Assembly: GCA_964581465.1 (NCBI GenBank)
Contig: CAZOOP010000007.1
Span: forward strand, 1 to 64,000
Origin: WJMB01 sp964581465
Lineage (GTDB): Bacteria; RBG-13-66-14
Direction of reading: 5' to 3'
DNA length: 64,000 nt
Shown: piece after piece, positions 29,417 through 37,980 of the stretch
Layout: every line of letters begins with the position of its first letter
How positions within the stretch are numbered: position 1 is the first letter of the stretch
Program-made: the position numbers and the translations under genes
The notes under the pieces: generated by a model
What the model was told of the DNA's origin: nothing
What the model saw: only the letters and a program-made list of their open reading frames with translations
Database searches by the model: none

Positions 29417-30787
29417 TTACAGCAGCGGCGGTGCTTTCAGCGGGGAGATCAGCACCTTGCCGTCGCGGCGGGTGGGTCCCCAGAAGATGCCCAGGGCGAA
29501 GTGGCGTTCCAGATAGCTGTTCTCGACGAGCTCGCGCAGGCTCTCCTCGCCGTCGAGCTCCAGATAGCCCTCGTTTTCGAAAGCGGCGCCGGGGATGCCC
29601 CGGTAGTAGGGCGTCTCGCCGACGGGGGTCTTCTCGATATCGGCGGGGGAGCCGGGTCGCACGGCGGTGACCAGCAACCCGGCGGCGGTCGGCTCGACGT
29701 GGAGGCCGAGCTGGAACTGCAGGGCGTCGCGCGGGGCCGGGCGCGGGTCCTCGGGCAGGGTTCCCACCGTCAGTGCAACCTCCCGCGGCCCGCTTTCATC
29801 CTCCAGGGTCAGGGTGACGGCGGCGCCGACGCCCCGGGCGGCGAGCAGTCCGCGGGCCTGGTCCAGTCCGGTCACCGGCTCGCCGTCGAGGGCGGTCAGG
29901 CGTTCGCCGCGCCCGATACCGGCGGCGGCCGCCGGGGAGTCGGGGATGGTGAACCAGACGACGGGGGCCTCCCCGGGGGGCTCCAGCAGAGCCAGGCCCA
30001 GCCAGGATCGCTCGTAGCGGCCGTTATCGGCCAGCTCGGCGGCGACCTCGACGAGCAGCTCGGTGGGGACGGCCAGGGCCCGGCCGCGCTCCAGCATCGC
30101 TCCGGGGCGGATCGTGATCATCCCCAGCACGGTGCCGGCCTCGTCGACGAGCAAGCCGCCGTCGTAGCGAGCCTCGACGTCGGCGTCGAAGAGCAGGGAG
30201 CGCTCGATGAGCAACAGGCCGCTGCGCTGGCGGCTGTCGGTGCTGATCACTCCGGGGGCCGCCGTCAGCAGGCCGCGGGGCGTCAGCGTCAGGGCGGTCA
30301 CCGCGTCACCGGCGCCGAGGGCGGTCGCGGGGTCCGGCGGCCTCAGCTCCACGTGGAGTGGGGGATCGTCGATGCGCAGCAGGGCGATTCCCGTGGCGGT
30401 GTCCACCCCGGCGAGCTCGGCCTGGCGCTCCGTGCCGTCGGCCAGGCGGACCCAGAACTCCTCGCCGCCCTCGACGACCCGGGACGTGGTCAGCACCGAG
30501 CCGGCGTCGTCGATGACGAAGCCGGCACCGCGGTAGCGCGGCGTCTCGATCAGCGTCAGCCCCGGGCTGTGGTCGGGCAGGCGCACCGTGTAATCGGCGT
30601 CGCTGCCCACGGCGACCAGGGAGGCCCGCGCCGCGAGCAACTCCCCGCGTCCGGCCAGCAGCGCCCCGCAGGAGGGACAGAAGGTCTCGTCACCGATGGT
30701 CTCGGCACCGCATTCCGGGCAGAGGGCGGCCGCGGCGACCGCCCCCAGCACCAGCAGAATCACGGCCCGGCGTGTCGACTCTACCAC
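29417..30787 (-). CDS. HtrA-like PDZ protein with inactivated protease triad
   Basis: A 456-aa exported protein: signal (residues 5-21), a small zinc ribbon (CPECGAETIGDETFCPSCG), a trypsin-like domain (about 60-245) and at least one PDZ domain (about 255-345: WFTIPDSPAAAAGIGRGERL). The protease motifs are recognisable but changed. GAGFVIDDAGSVLTTSRVV has Arg where HtrA has the catalytic His, TATGIALLRI lacks the Asp, and RYDGGLLVDEAGTVLGM has Asp in place of the nucleophilic Ser of GNSGG. It should bind peptides but not cleave them. The GTG start overlaps the stop of ctpA, so it is translationally coupled to an active processing protease. Confidence 0.75.
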   Translation of the reverse strand: MVESTRRAVILLVLGAVAAAALCPECGAETIGDETFCPSCGALLAGRGELLAARASLVAVGSDADYTVRLPDHSPGLTLIETPRYRGAGFVIDDAGSVLTTSRVVEGGEEFWVRLADGTERQAELAGVDTATGIALLRIDDPPLHVELRPPDPATALGAGDAVTALTLTPRGLLTAAPGVISTDSRQRSGLLLIERSLLFDADVEARYDGGLLVDEAGTVLGMITIRPGAMLERGRALAVPTELLVEVAAELADNGRYERSWLGLALLEPPGEAPVVWFTIPDSPAAAAGIGRGERLTALDGEPVTGLDQARGLLAARGVGAAVTLTLEDESGPREVALTVGTLPEDPRPAPRDALQFQLGLHVEPTAAGLLVTAVRPGSPADIEKTPVGETPYYRGIPGAAFENEGYLELDGEESLRELVENSYLERHFALGIFWGPTRRDGKVLISPLKAPPLL

Positions 30788-32349
30788 AGGCGCCGCCGCT
30801 GGTTCTCGCGCTCCTCGGCCAGTTCGGCCAGCTTCTCGATGGTGCGTTCCTGGGCCTCGGCCAGGGCCTGCTCATCCTCCATCAGGCGAATGACCTCGGA
30901 GATCCACTTGTCGTTGGCGATGCGGTAGCGACGGGCCAGGCTGGGACCGTCGACTCCGCCCTCCTGGGTGATCAGTTGGGCGGTCAGGGCGATGCGCAAC
31001 TGATCCAGGGTCTCACCCTCGACCTCGCCCGGGGTATAGTCGAAGGGGTCCTCCTGTTCCTCCATGAAGGCGATGATCAGCTCGGCCAGGGCCGCGTCGT
31101 CGAGGGCCTCGAAGTCGTCGCGGGACTCGCCCTCGCCGTGCTCCAGGCGGAACTCCGTGGTCAGTTGGCGATGATAACCGGCGGCGATGAAGCGCGAGGC
31201 GAAGGCCGTGTAGAAGTTGGGCTCCAGGTAGACGTGAGGGTCGATGCCGATCTCGTCGATGCAGACACCGTCGGGGGTGTAGTAGCGGGCGATGGTCAGC
31301 TTGACCGCCCGGTCCTCGGCGCCGCCGGTGCTGATGCGGTCCAGCGGGTAGACCTGCTGCACCGAGCCCTTGCCGAAGCTGGTTACCCCGAAGACCACGG
31401 CGCGGTCCCAGGCCTTGAGCGCTCCGGTGAGAATCTCCGAGGCCGAGGCCGAGCCGTTGTTGATCACCAGGGCCACGGGCACGCTGACCTTGTAACCGCC
31501 GTTAGTGGTGCGGAACTCGGTATGGGTGGCCTCGGTGTTGCGGCCCTCGGTGTAGACGATCAGCTCGCCGGTGCCCGACGAGAACATCTCGCTGACCGAC
31601 GCCGCCGCGTTGAGCGTGCCGCCGGGGTTGTCACGCAGGTCCAGGATCAGCCACTCCATCCCCTCATCCAGGAGCTGCCGCACGGCCAGCTCCAGCTCGG
31701 AGTCGGTGTCCTCGCTGAAGTCGCTGATGCGGACGTAGCCCACGCCCGGGGAGGTGATGAAGTGATCGGGGACGCTGTCGACCTCGACCTCGGCCCGGGT
31801 CAGGGTGACCGCGATGGTGCCGGGGACGCCGGCGCGGGCGATCGTCAAGGTGACCTCGGAGCCGGGCTCGCCGCGCATCATGTCCACCGACTCGTTGATC
31901 GTCAGCTCGTAGGTGCTCTCGCCGTCGATCTCCAGGATCTTGTCGCCGGGCAGCAGCCCGGCCTCGGAGGCCGGGGTGCCGTCGAAGGGCGACATCACCG
32001 TCAGCGTGTTGTCCTCGGTGGTGATCTGCACCTGCATCCCCAAACCGCCGAACTTGCCCGTGGTGCGCAGGTTCAGGTTCTCGTAGTCCGCCGTTTCCAG
32101 CATGCTGGAGTGCGGGTCCAGCGTACCCAGCATCCCGCTGATCGCGCCGTAGATCAGCTCGTCCAGCGGGCGGTCCTCGACGTACTCGTCCTTGATCAGC
32201 CGCAGCACGTTGTTGAAGGTGGTCAGCAGTTGGTAGGCGTTGGCCTCGCCGGTGTCGGCCAGCACGACCTCGGCGGCGTTGAGGCTCAGCCAGACCCCGC
32301 CGGCCGCCAGCACGCCCAGGATCACGGCGGTGACGATTCCCTTGCGCAT
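30781..32349 (-). CDS. ctpA: C-terminal processing peptidase, S41 family (CtpA/Prc)
   Basis: A 522-aa periplasmic serine protease. ATG 32349 with GGGGAG seven bases upstream starts a signal peptide (MRKGIVTAVILGVLAAGG). The N-terminal helical segment (DEYVEDRPLDELIYGAI, LDPHSSML) leads into a PDZ domain (about 95-180, FDGTPASEAGLLPGDKIL) and the S41 core: LDLRDNPGGTL, catalytic Ser in NNGSASASEIL (about 305) and Lys in TSFGKGSVQ (about 332). CtpA trims proteins and controls wall hydrolases. It lies between a LytM-type factor and an inactive HtrA-like protein, suggesting joint control of murein remodelling. Confidence 0.92.
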   Translation of the reverse strand: MRKGIVTAVILGVLAAGGVWLSLNAAEVVLADTGEANAYQLLTTFNNVLRLIKDEYVEDRPLDELIYGAISGMLGTLDPHSSMLETADYENLNLRTTGKFGGLGMQVQITTEDNTLTVMSPFDGTPASEAGLLPGDKILEIDGESTYELTINESVDMMRGEPGSEVTLTIARAGVPGTIAVTLTRAEVEVDSVPDHFITSPGVGYVRISDFSEDTDSELELAVRQLLDEGMEWLILDLRDNPGGTLNAAASVSEMFSSGTGELIVYTEGRNTEATHTEFRTTNGGYKVSVPVALVINNGSASASEILTGALKAWDRAVVFGVTSFGKGSVQQVYPLDRISTGGAEDRAVKLTIARYYTPDGVCIDEIGIDPHVYLEPNFYTAFASRFIAAGYHRQLTTEFRLEHGEGESRDDFEALDDAALAELIIAFMEEQEDPFDYTPGEVEGETLDQLRIALTAQLITQEGGVDGPSLARRYRIANDKWISEVIRLMEDEQALAEAQERTIEKLAELAEERENQRRRLW

Positions 32350-32454
32350 GATGAACTCCCCGCGGCTCAAGTTGTCAATAACGGTCGCCGCCCGGACGGA
32401 CCGCGGACCGACTTGTCACGTTTCTCCAGTAATAGCACAAACGGCGCCCTATAT

Positions 32455-32940
32455 CTACGGCTCCGACCCCGGCTCGGGTTCCGGCGGCAGATACTCCAGC
32501 GGGTCCACGTTCAACCCGCCGCGCCGCAACTCGAAGTGACAGGCGTACTCCCCCGTCACCGAGCTTTGCCCCACCTGGTCGATAATCCGACCCGTCTCGA
32601 CGACCTCGCCCACCTCCACCCGCACCCGGAACAGATGACCGTAACAGGTCCAGAGATAGTCGTCGTGCTCGATGACCACCAGCTCGTCGTAGGGCGGCAG
32701 GGCGCCGACGAAGACCACCGTCCCCGCCGCCGCCGCGCGGACCACGTCGGCCGGGGCGGCCTCGATGTCGATCCCCGGATGCAGCGCCGGACCGAGCAGC
32801 GGGTCCTCGTACTCGGCGAAGGCCAGCGAGACCTCGCCGCGCACCGGCCACTGGAACTCGGGTATCCCGGCGGCCCCGGCGGCGATAATCCAACAGACCG
32901 CGACGAGCACGCAAACGCTGACGCTGATGCTTCCTCTCAC
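32455..32940 (-). CDS. Exported LytM/M23 factor, probably EnvC/NlpD-like
   Basis: A 161-aa protein. The start chosen is GTG 32940 with GGAGG five bases upstream; it opens a signal peptide (VRGSISVSVCVLVAVCWII). The M23 domain shows HPGIDIEA (metal His and Asp), WTCYGHL (catalytic His region) and CHFELRRGG. Active M23 enzymes have HxH in the last motif; here the first His is Ala (ACH), so hydrolysis is doubtful. Degenerate LytM proteins such as EnvC activate amidases, and envC-ctpA adjacency is common, which fits the gene order here. Has its own promoter at 32973-33002. Confidence 0.78.
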   Translation of the reverse strand: MRGSISVSVCVLVAVCWIIAAGAAGIPEFQWPVRGEVSLAFAEYEDPLLGPALHPGIDIEAAPADVVRAAAAGTVVFVGALPPYDELVVIEHDDYLWTCYGHLFRVRVEVGEVVETGRIIDQVGQSSVTGEYACHFELRRGGLNVDPLEYLPPEPEPGSEP

Positions 32941-32972
32941 GGACGCCTCCGACGGTGGGGTGTCTCCAGACA

Positions 32973-33002
32973 AGTATAGCCCCCCAAGCGGGCGGCTGCC
33001 AA
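32973..33002 (-). promoter_or_regulatory. Promoter of the LytM-ctpA-htrA-like operon
   Basis: On the minus strand TTGGCA, an 18-bp spacer and TATACT. The expected start is about 27 bp before GTG 32940. Confidence 0.75.
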
Positions 33003-33019
33003 GGGGGAACTGGACGGTG

Positions 33020-33607
33020 ATGTCCGCCGGTCCTGGTAAACTGGACCAGACGGCGCCCTGGATCGGCGAGACCGAGGTGGGCAAGCATCGGCGGTTCTCC
33101 AGCGCGGAACTCAACGCCCAGGGCAAGGCCCTGCCGCTATATCACCTGCGCTGCCGGGGAATGACCAACGCCTACTTCGGTGACCCGGGGAACCCCGGGG
33201 GCGGCATGCGCGGCGGTGAGGACAGCCGCCGACGGGCGGAGCTGGAGAAGCTCTACCCGGCCGAGATCGAGGAGCGCATCCGGGGTATCCAGAGCGGGGC
33301 GGGCTGGCCGGAAGCGTCACGCCGAGGGCTGGACTGGCATTACGAGAAACACCGTGAGGACCTGGAGCTCTCCACGGGCGATGAGTGGTCACTCGACCAG
33401 TATCAGGCCGAGTCGTTGCGGGTGATTCGGGAGGCCGATCGGGTGATGACTTATCACAAGCCGGGGGCCACGGACATCGTGCGCTGGGGCTTCTATGAAA
33501 GCGAGACCAATCTGTACGCCGTGGTTGATGGACAGTCTGGAGCAATAACGACCATGTTCGACCCTGAGCACCTGGATAAAAGCGCATATGTGGAGGTAAC
33601 AAGATGA
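33020..33607 (+). CDS. Probable toxin of a toxin-immunity module
   Basis: About 195 aa from ATG 33020 (GGGGGA eleven bases upstream); the true start is uncertain because the frame is open further left over the opposite promoter. The middle is charged and helical (residues 60-125). The C-terminus LYAVVDGQSGAITTMFDP has the beta-hairpin look of BECR-fold ribonuclease toxins (RelE, colicin D/E5, CdiA-CT type). This is pattern-based and not proven. It overlaps the first of two related small genes by 4 bp (ATGA), as toxin-immunity pairs do. No secretion signal is visible; it may be a detached polymorphic-toxin tip. Confidence 0.5.
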   Translation: MSAGPGKLDQTAPWIGETEVGKHRRFSSAELNAQGKALPLYHLRCRGMTNAYFGDPGNPGGGMRGGEDSRRRAELEKLYPAEIEERIRGIQSGAGWPEASRRGLDWHYEKHREDLELSTGDEWSLDQYQAESLRVIREADRVMTYHKPGATDIVRWGFYESETNLYAVVDGQSGAITTMFDPEHLDKSAYVEVTR

Positions 33608-33909
33608 CATGGGAAAATATCTACCTTAAGCAGGCGACAATGATTCACGATCCGCCGGAGGAGTTCGATATTGCGGACGTTCTTCGTGCCAGGAGCAGGA
33701 TGAAGGATAAAGTTACCGATATCGAGGCGGTGAATGAGGCGGACACGATACTTGTCAAGTTCGCTCGTTACACAGAAGGGGACCCGCACGTCCCGGCTTC
33801 TGGCGAACGGTGGTTTGAGAATCTCAAGGCCATCGCCCGGGGCGAGTATCCCCTCGACCAGCTCCCCGAGCACGTCCGCGACCTGGCGGAAAAATTCTAC
33901 TATGACTGA
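33604..33909 (+). CDS. Immunity/antitoxin-like protein, paralog 1
   Basis: A 101-aa acidic, probably helical protein, coupled to the gene before it by an ATGA overlap. DPPEEFD, KFARYTEGDPHVP and GEYPLDQLPEHVRDLAEKFY recur in the 101-aa protein at 33966, so the two are tandem duplicates. Small size, acidity, coupling and duplication next to a toxin-like ORF point to immunity. I recognise no named family. Confidence 0.55.
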   Translation: MTWENIYLKQATMIHDPPEEFDIADVLRARSRMKDKVTDIEAVNEADTILVKFARYTEGDPHVPASGERWFENLKAIARGEYPLDQLPEHVRDLAEKFYYD

Positions 33910-33965
33910 TACCGGGCGGGTCTTAACAAGATGGATATGCTTGAAGTTAGCCGGTGAGCAGTAGC

Positions 33966-34271
33966 ATGGAAAGCAAATTTATCGCTTCCGTCAGTGAGAT
34001 GAGCGATCCCCCCGGGGAGTTCGATCTCGGCTGGGCGGTTGACGCGCGTATCAGGATGGGTGTGCAGGCCAGGGTTGACAATGCCGTCCAGAAGGCGGAG
34101 CGGACGCTGATGAAGTTCGCCCGGTACGCGCAAGGCGATCCACTCGTGCCGTACACCGGCGAGGAGTGGTACTGTCACCTTCGCGAGATCGCGGCTGGCG
34201 AGTATCCCCTCGACAAGCTCCCCGAGCACGTCCGCGACCTGGCGGAAAAACTCTACTATAACCATGATTGA
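33966..34271 (+). CDS. Immunity/antitoxin-like protein, paralog 2
   Basis: A 101-aa protein from ATG 33966, with GGTGAG seven bases upstream; GTG 33954 is also in frame, but ATG makes it exactly the length of paralog 1. Shares DPPGEFD, KFARYAQGDPLVP and GEYPLDKLPEHVRDLAEKLYY with the gene 56 bp upstream. The N-terminal third has diverged, as expected if each copy neutralises a different toxin variant. Confidence 0.55.
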   Translation: MESKFIASVSEMSDPPGEFDLGWAVDARIRMGVQARVDNAVQKAERTLMKFARYAQGDPLVPYTGEEWYCHLREIAAGEYPLDKLPEHVRDLAEKLYYNHD

Positions 34272-34322
34272 ACGAATGTAGAGTATCCAAGTAAGGCCCC
34301 GCAACAGCATCGCATAATCAAC

Positions 34323-34341
34323 GGCCCCGTTATACGGGGCC
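34323..34341 (-). terminator. Terminator-like hairpin between convergent genes
   Basis: GGCCCCG/CGGGGCC with loop TTATA, 45 bp past the stop of the MEMO-AMMECR1 gene. The T-tract is weak on both strands. Confidence 0.5.
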
Positions 34342-34385
34342 TGATCGCATCCGAAATTATCAAGCGACGGTTGATCCTGATCAAC

Positions 34386-35825
34386 CTACTCTCCGAAGAC
34401 CTGGGCGGTGAAGGTGAACAGTTCGGCCTCGTCGCGCCAGCAGCCCGTGGGCAGACCGGCCTTGAGGCAGGTGTGGTCGAGGAACTCCTCGCGCTCCCAA
34501 CCCTGCTCGACGGGGACCTGGGGCAGCAACAGTCCCGAGCGCCCCCGGGCGCGGATCAAAAGCCCGTGGCGGCCGACGACGACCTCGGACGGGTCCCCGA
34601 GAGGTTCCAGGGGGGACAGCGCGCTGAGCTCGATGTGGAGCTCGTCGAGCTCCGAGGCGTGGACCGGGGCGAAGCGGGGATCACCGGTGGCGGCGGCCAC
34701 GGCCAACTCACGCACGGCCAGCCAGAGTGGCTTGATCGGTTCGACGTAGCCGATGCAGCCTCGCAGGTTGCCGCGCTTGGTGAGGGTACAGAAGGCGCCG
34801 CGGTGCTGGCGCAGCCGCTTGCTGGGTCCGTTGAGCTCCGGCGGCGTCTGACCGGCGTAGTGGGCTTCGAGGGCGTTGCGGGCCAGGCAGAGCAGCTCGC
34901 GGCGCTCCAGGCGGTCCAGGTCGTGCTCGGTCCGCTCGGCGACGGGGCGCAGGAAGGCCGCCGCCAGATAGCCGACAACGTGGCCGCGGTCGCCCGAAGT
35001 ATCCCCCGAGGTGGCGTAGGAGAGCACCCGGGAGTTCTCGGCGCCGACGGCGCGGGCGTAGTGCATGGCGCAGACGATTGGCCCGGCGCCGCAGGCGGCG
35101 GCGCGACCGGCCGCGATCGACTCCAGCAGGCCCTCGGGGTCGAAGGCCCGCACGTGGCTGGTCACCACGCCGTCGAGGACCCGGGCCACCGAGTCCTCGT
35201 GGTAATGGGACAGGTCACTGGAGGCGATCAGCAGGGTCTGTTCTACGCCGCCGAGTGTGTCGACGACCGCGGCCAGAGCCTCGCCCAGTCCCCGGGCCGT
35301 CTTTTCGTCCTGGGAACCCATCACCAGAGGCAGCAACTTGACGTCGCCCAGGGCGACCTGGACGAAGGGGAGCTGGACCTCGAGGGAGTGCTCGGCCTCG
35401 TGGGCCGTGGGGACGAAGAGGAGACCGGCAAAGCTCCCAGCCAGACGCGCGCCCAGTTCGAGATCGATCCCGAGGTTCCCCAGGGGGGTTTGGTAGGCCT
35501 CGCCGGCGAAGAGGGAGACGCCGTCGAAGGCCGCCTGGTGGCTGGGGGCGACAACGATCACCCGCTTGTAAGCGCCGCGGGCGACCGCGGCGTAGGCCGC
35601 CCCGGCCACGGGACCCGAGTAGGGGTAACCGGCGTGAGGGCTGACCAGGGCGCGGATGCCCGACTGGGGCTCCAGTTCGGCCTCGCGCAGGTACTTCTCC
35701 ACCTCGGAGCGCAGGACCTTGGGCGGGGCGGGGTAGAAGCGGCCGGCAACTGCGGGGCGGCGCACCCGATCCCGCGCCAGGGCGCTCAGGGCGTTGTAAT
35801 CGCTGGGGATCGCTTGCCTTTTCAT
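34386..35825 (-). CDS. AmmeMemoRadiSam proteins B and A fused (MEMO1-AMMECR1)
   Basis: A 479-aa fusion. Residues about 20-290 are the MEMO domain (RRPAVAGRFYPAPP, VSPHAGYPYSGPVAGAAYA, VVAPSHQAAFDGVSL, HEAEHSLEVQLPF, SSDLSHYH, CGAGPIVCAM). The His/Asp/Cys set matches the iron-dependent redox site described for MEMO proteins. Residues about 300-479 are AMMECR1 (LRGCIGYVEPIKPLW, GDPRFAPV, LLIRARGRSGLLLPQVP). In many bacteria these are separate genes near a radical-SAM partner, which is not in this window. The biochemical function of the system is unknown. AGGTGA ribosome site; monocistronic. Confidence 0.92.
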   Translation of the reverse strand: MKRQAIPSDYNALSALARDRVRRPAVAGRFYPAPPKVLRSEVEKYLREAELEPQSGIRALVSPHAGYPYSGPVAGAAYAAVARGAYKRVIVVAPSHQAAFDGVSLFAGEAYQTPLGNLGIDLELGARLAGSFAGLLFVPTAHEAEHSLEVQLPFVQVALGDVKLLPLVMGSQDEKTARGLGEALAAVVDTLGGVEQTLLIASSDLSHYHEDSVARVLDGVVTSHVRAFDPEGLLESIAAGRAAACGAGPIVCAMHYARAVGAENSRVLSYATSGDTSGDRGHVVGYLAAAFLRPVAERTEHDLDRLERRELLCLARNALEAHYAGQTPPELNGPSKRLRQHRGAFCTLTKRGNLRGCIGYVEPIKPLWLAVRELAVAAATGDPRFAPVHASELDELHIELSALSPLEPLGDPSEVVVGRHGLLIRARGRSGLLLPQVPVEQGWEREEFLDHTCLKAGLPTGCWRDEAELFTFTAQVFGE

Positions 35826-36032
35826 GTCTTCGCATCACCTGATGGGTTCATCTGAGTTCGGGCAGGGTTTGAGAAACGAACCGCGGGCGGGGGTTTCGGC
35901 CGTCAGCGTGGCTGATCAGCCGATATCCGGCGGATTCATAATATCCCCAGGATGCCGTCGTTTTCCGCAATCGATTTGCGATGCCTGATCCTGGGATCAC
36001 TTTACGGCGATGGATCGTTAACGAATAGTTTT

Positions 36033-36388
36033 GGGATTATCAATCGCAAAAGAACCGACTCCTCCAGCTACTAGATTATCATTCAACGCTTTGTAGCTAA
36101 CAATCGCCGCCATTGTCATACCGTTGCATTGTCATACCAATGCATGACGGCGCTGAACCCGGTCTTGCATTTGGTTCCGCTGGAAGCCGGAAGCTGTTGG
36201 TTTCATTCAGGTTTCGACAATAATGCTGTGGGTGACGGATCTGCTGACGGCGCTCCATTGCCTGCTTCAGCAGCTTCGATCGTTATCCGCCTTAGCTGCT
36301 AGACGCCCCTCTGCGGATAATCTCCAAGCACCATTCTCGAGGTGGCTTTCCTGTTGCGAATGTGTTGCTCATCTTCTGTGATGATCCC
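36033..36388 (+). repeat. Family B MITE-like repeat, copy 2
   Basis: A 356-bp element from GGGATTATCAATCGC to TGTGATGATCCC. Ends are inverted (GGGATTATCA against GGGATCATCA). Flanked by ATAGTTTT and ATAGTTTC, a 7-8 bp target-site duplication. Confidence 0.88.
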
Positions 36389-36566
36389 ATAGTTTCACGA
36401 TGATATGGGGTCGATTAACCGACGGCAGAGTGTGCGCGCCGCCAATACTTTTGGCGCTGGCTCGGGGGACTTCACTGATCACCGTTTCACGCTTCGATGA
36501 TCCGGGGCGGCTGGCTTCAGCGGCTACGATAATGCCGACCGAAGCCCAAGCGCCGGACTATCCTAT

Positions 36567-36818
36567 GGGAGCGCATAGCCTGACCGGACCTGATCATGAT
36601 TGTATCCTGTTGATAATATAAGTGATGATCATCGGATACCTGTCGCAGAACGGGCAGTTGAAAAGCGGCGGTTATTAAAAGAGGAAATCTGTGACGAATC
36701 AAGTAGGCGGCATCCTTGAAGAAGCCCTGAGGGCGGCGTGCCGCCAAAAGCCAAGCGCCCTGATAACGGCCCGGCAAGCCGCTCCCGATCAGGCTGATTC
36801 TGTCCGCGCATGTTCCCG
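36567..36818 (-). repeat. Family A MITE-like repeat, copy 4
   Basis: About 252 bp, reverse orientation and shorter than the others. Shares CCGGACCTGAT, TGTATCCTGTTGATAATA and ATCGGATACCTGTCGCAG with copy 1, and ends TGTCCGCGCATGTTCCC. The middle is diverged. Confidence 0.7.
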
Positions 36819-37269
36819 GAGGCCTAATCTAGTTATAAGTCTATCAGTACCAGTATTATACCTCAGGATGAGCAGTAAGCCTGATGCGCTGCTCGCCCTA
36901 GTCTTGCATCAGCCATTTCTTGGCTGGTCCAACGCGTTTGTGACGCCTTGGTCTTTCCCCCACGGGTGCATATTATGACGGTCGCGGGGGTTGGTCCCCT
37001 AACTCCAACTGGCGCAGGTCTGACGAAAAGCAGACTGTGGCTTGGATTAGCCTTGAGTCATTCAGGTACTGAATCGAGTTGACACCCGTGGAAACGCAAG
37101 CACCAGGAACAACGTCCCTGCTGATAGCTCTCAGCGGTTGCAGGTGCCGGTCCTGTTTGATGCAAATCCCGGCTCCCGCCCGGGCTGCGGAAGCCGCAAT
37201 CCGCACGACGCCTCGAAGCGTCGCGGTGGTTCGGGATCACCAGCCCCCCGTACCGGGTAAGTCGGAATA

Positions 37270-37980
37270 TCAGCCGAACGGCACGTCATCCGGCAACCAG
37301 ACGGCGGACGCCTCACGGCCGTCAGCGTCGCCGCCGCGCCAAGAGTACCAGCGCTCCCGCTCGCAGAGGGTGCACTCCCCGCCGCCGGCGATGCCCGAGT
37401 CGGGCAGTCCGGCTTCGATAAGCTGGAAGCGCAGCAGGCCGGGCAGGTCCAGGTGGGGCCGCCCGGCGGGTCCGGGGTGGACCCAGTCCCCGCCCCAGCG
37501 CGCGGTGAAGTCTTCGCCTAGCTCCGGCGAGACCTCGTAGCAGCAGGGGCCGATGGCCGGGCCGATGCGGGCGGACAGCTCCTCGGGTCGGACGTTGAAG
37601 AGCGACTCGAGCTCGGCGACGACGCCTCCGGCGATCCCGGCGAAAACCCCGCGCCAGCCGGCGTGGACGGCGGCGACGCAGCGACCTTCTCGATCGGCCA
37701 GCAGCAAGGGCACGCAGTCGGCGGTCACCACCACGGCGGCCAGCTCGCGTCGGCCGGTGACCACGGCGTCGGCCCGGGGGTAGGGTTCGGAGGTCGGCCC
37801 GGCGGCGTGGTGGATGTCGACGCCGTGGACCTGATGGACCCGGGCGATCCCGACGTTGGGATGGTCGCGGGCCAGCAGCTCTCGCAGGGGCTCCAGGGGA
37901 TCGGCGGGAAGAATCGGCTGTCGCCGGGTGATCAACACCCGGGCCGGACCGAGTCGTTGCTCTTCGCCTTCCGGCTTCAC
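37270..37980 (-). CDS. pgeF: Peptidoglycan editing factor / YfiH-type purine nucleoside phosphorylase
   Basis: A 236-aa member of the Cu-oxidase_4 (YfiH/LACC1) family. These enzymes act on purine nucleosides and prevent misincorporation of Ser into peptidoglycan stems. The metal and active-site motifs are intact: HQVHGVDI, VTADCVPLLLAD and AVHAGWRGVFAGI, with GPAIGPCCYEVS and CTLC near the C-terminus. The GTG start overlaps the spoT stop (GTGA), so the pair is translationally coupled. Confidence 0.9.
   Translation of the reverse strand: MKPEGEEQRLGPARVLITRRQPILPADPLEPLRELLARDHPNVGIARVHQVHGVDIHHAAGPTSEPYPRADAVVTGRRELAAVVVTADCVPLLLADREGRCVAAVHAGWRGVFAGIAGGVVAELESLFNVRPEELSARIGPAIGPCCYEVSPELGEDFTARWGGDWVHPGPAGRPHLDLPGLLRFQLIEAGLPDSGIAGGGECTLCERERWYSWRGGDADGREASAVWLPDDVPFG

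Larger units (their letters stand above)
35826..37269. other. 1.4-kb gene-free island
   Basis: Contains repeat B copy 2 (36033-36388) and repeat A copy 4 (36567-36818). The parts at 35826-36032, 36389-36566 and 36819-37269 show no coding frame and no repeat I recognise. Confidence 0.6.

Noticed and set aside
29411..32979. Long plus-strand frames of about 505 and 735 codons
   Set aside because: They are antisense to the HtrA-like, ctpA and LytM genes, which have clear domains, signals and starts. The frames are GC-driven shadows.
32765..33019. Extension of the toxin-like ORF to an upstream ATG at 32765
   Set aside because: That part is antisense to the LytM gene and crosses its promoter; composition matches a shadow. 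ATG 33020 has a usable ribosome site.
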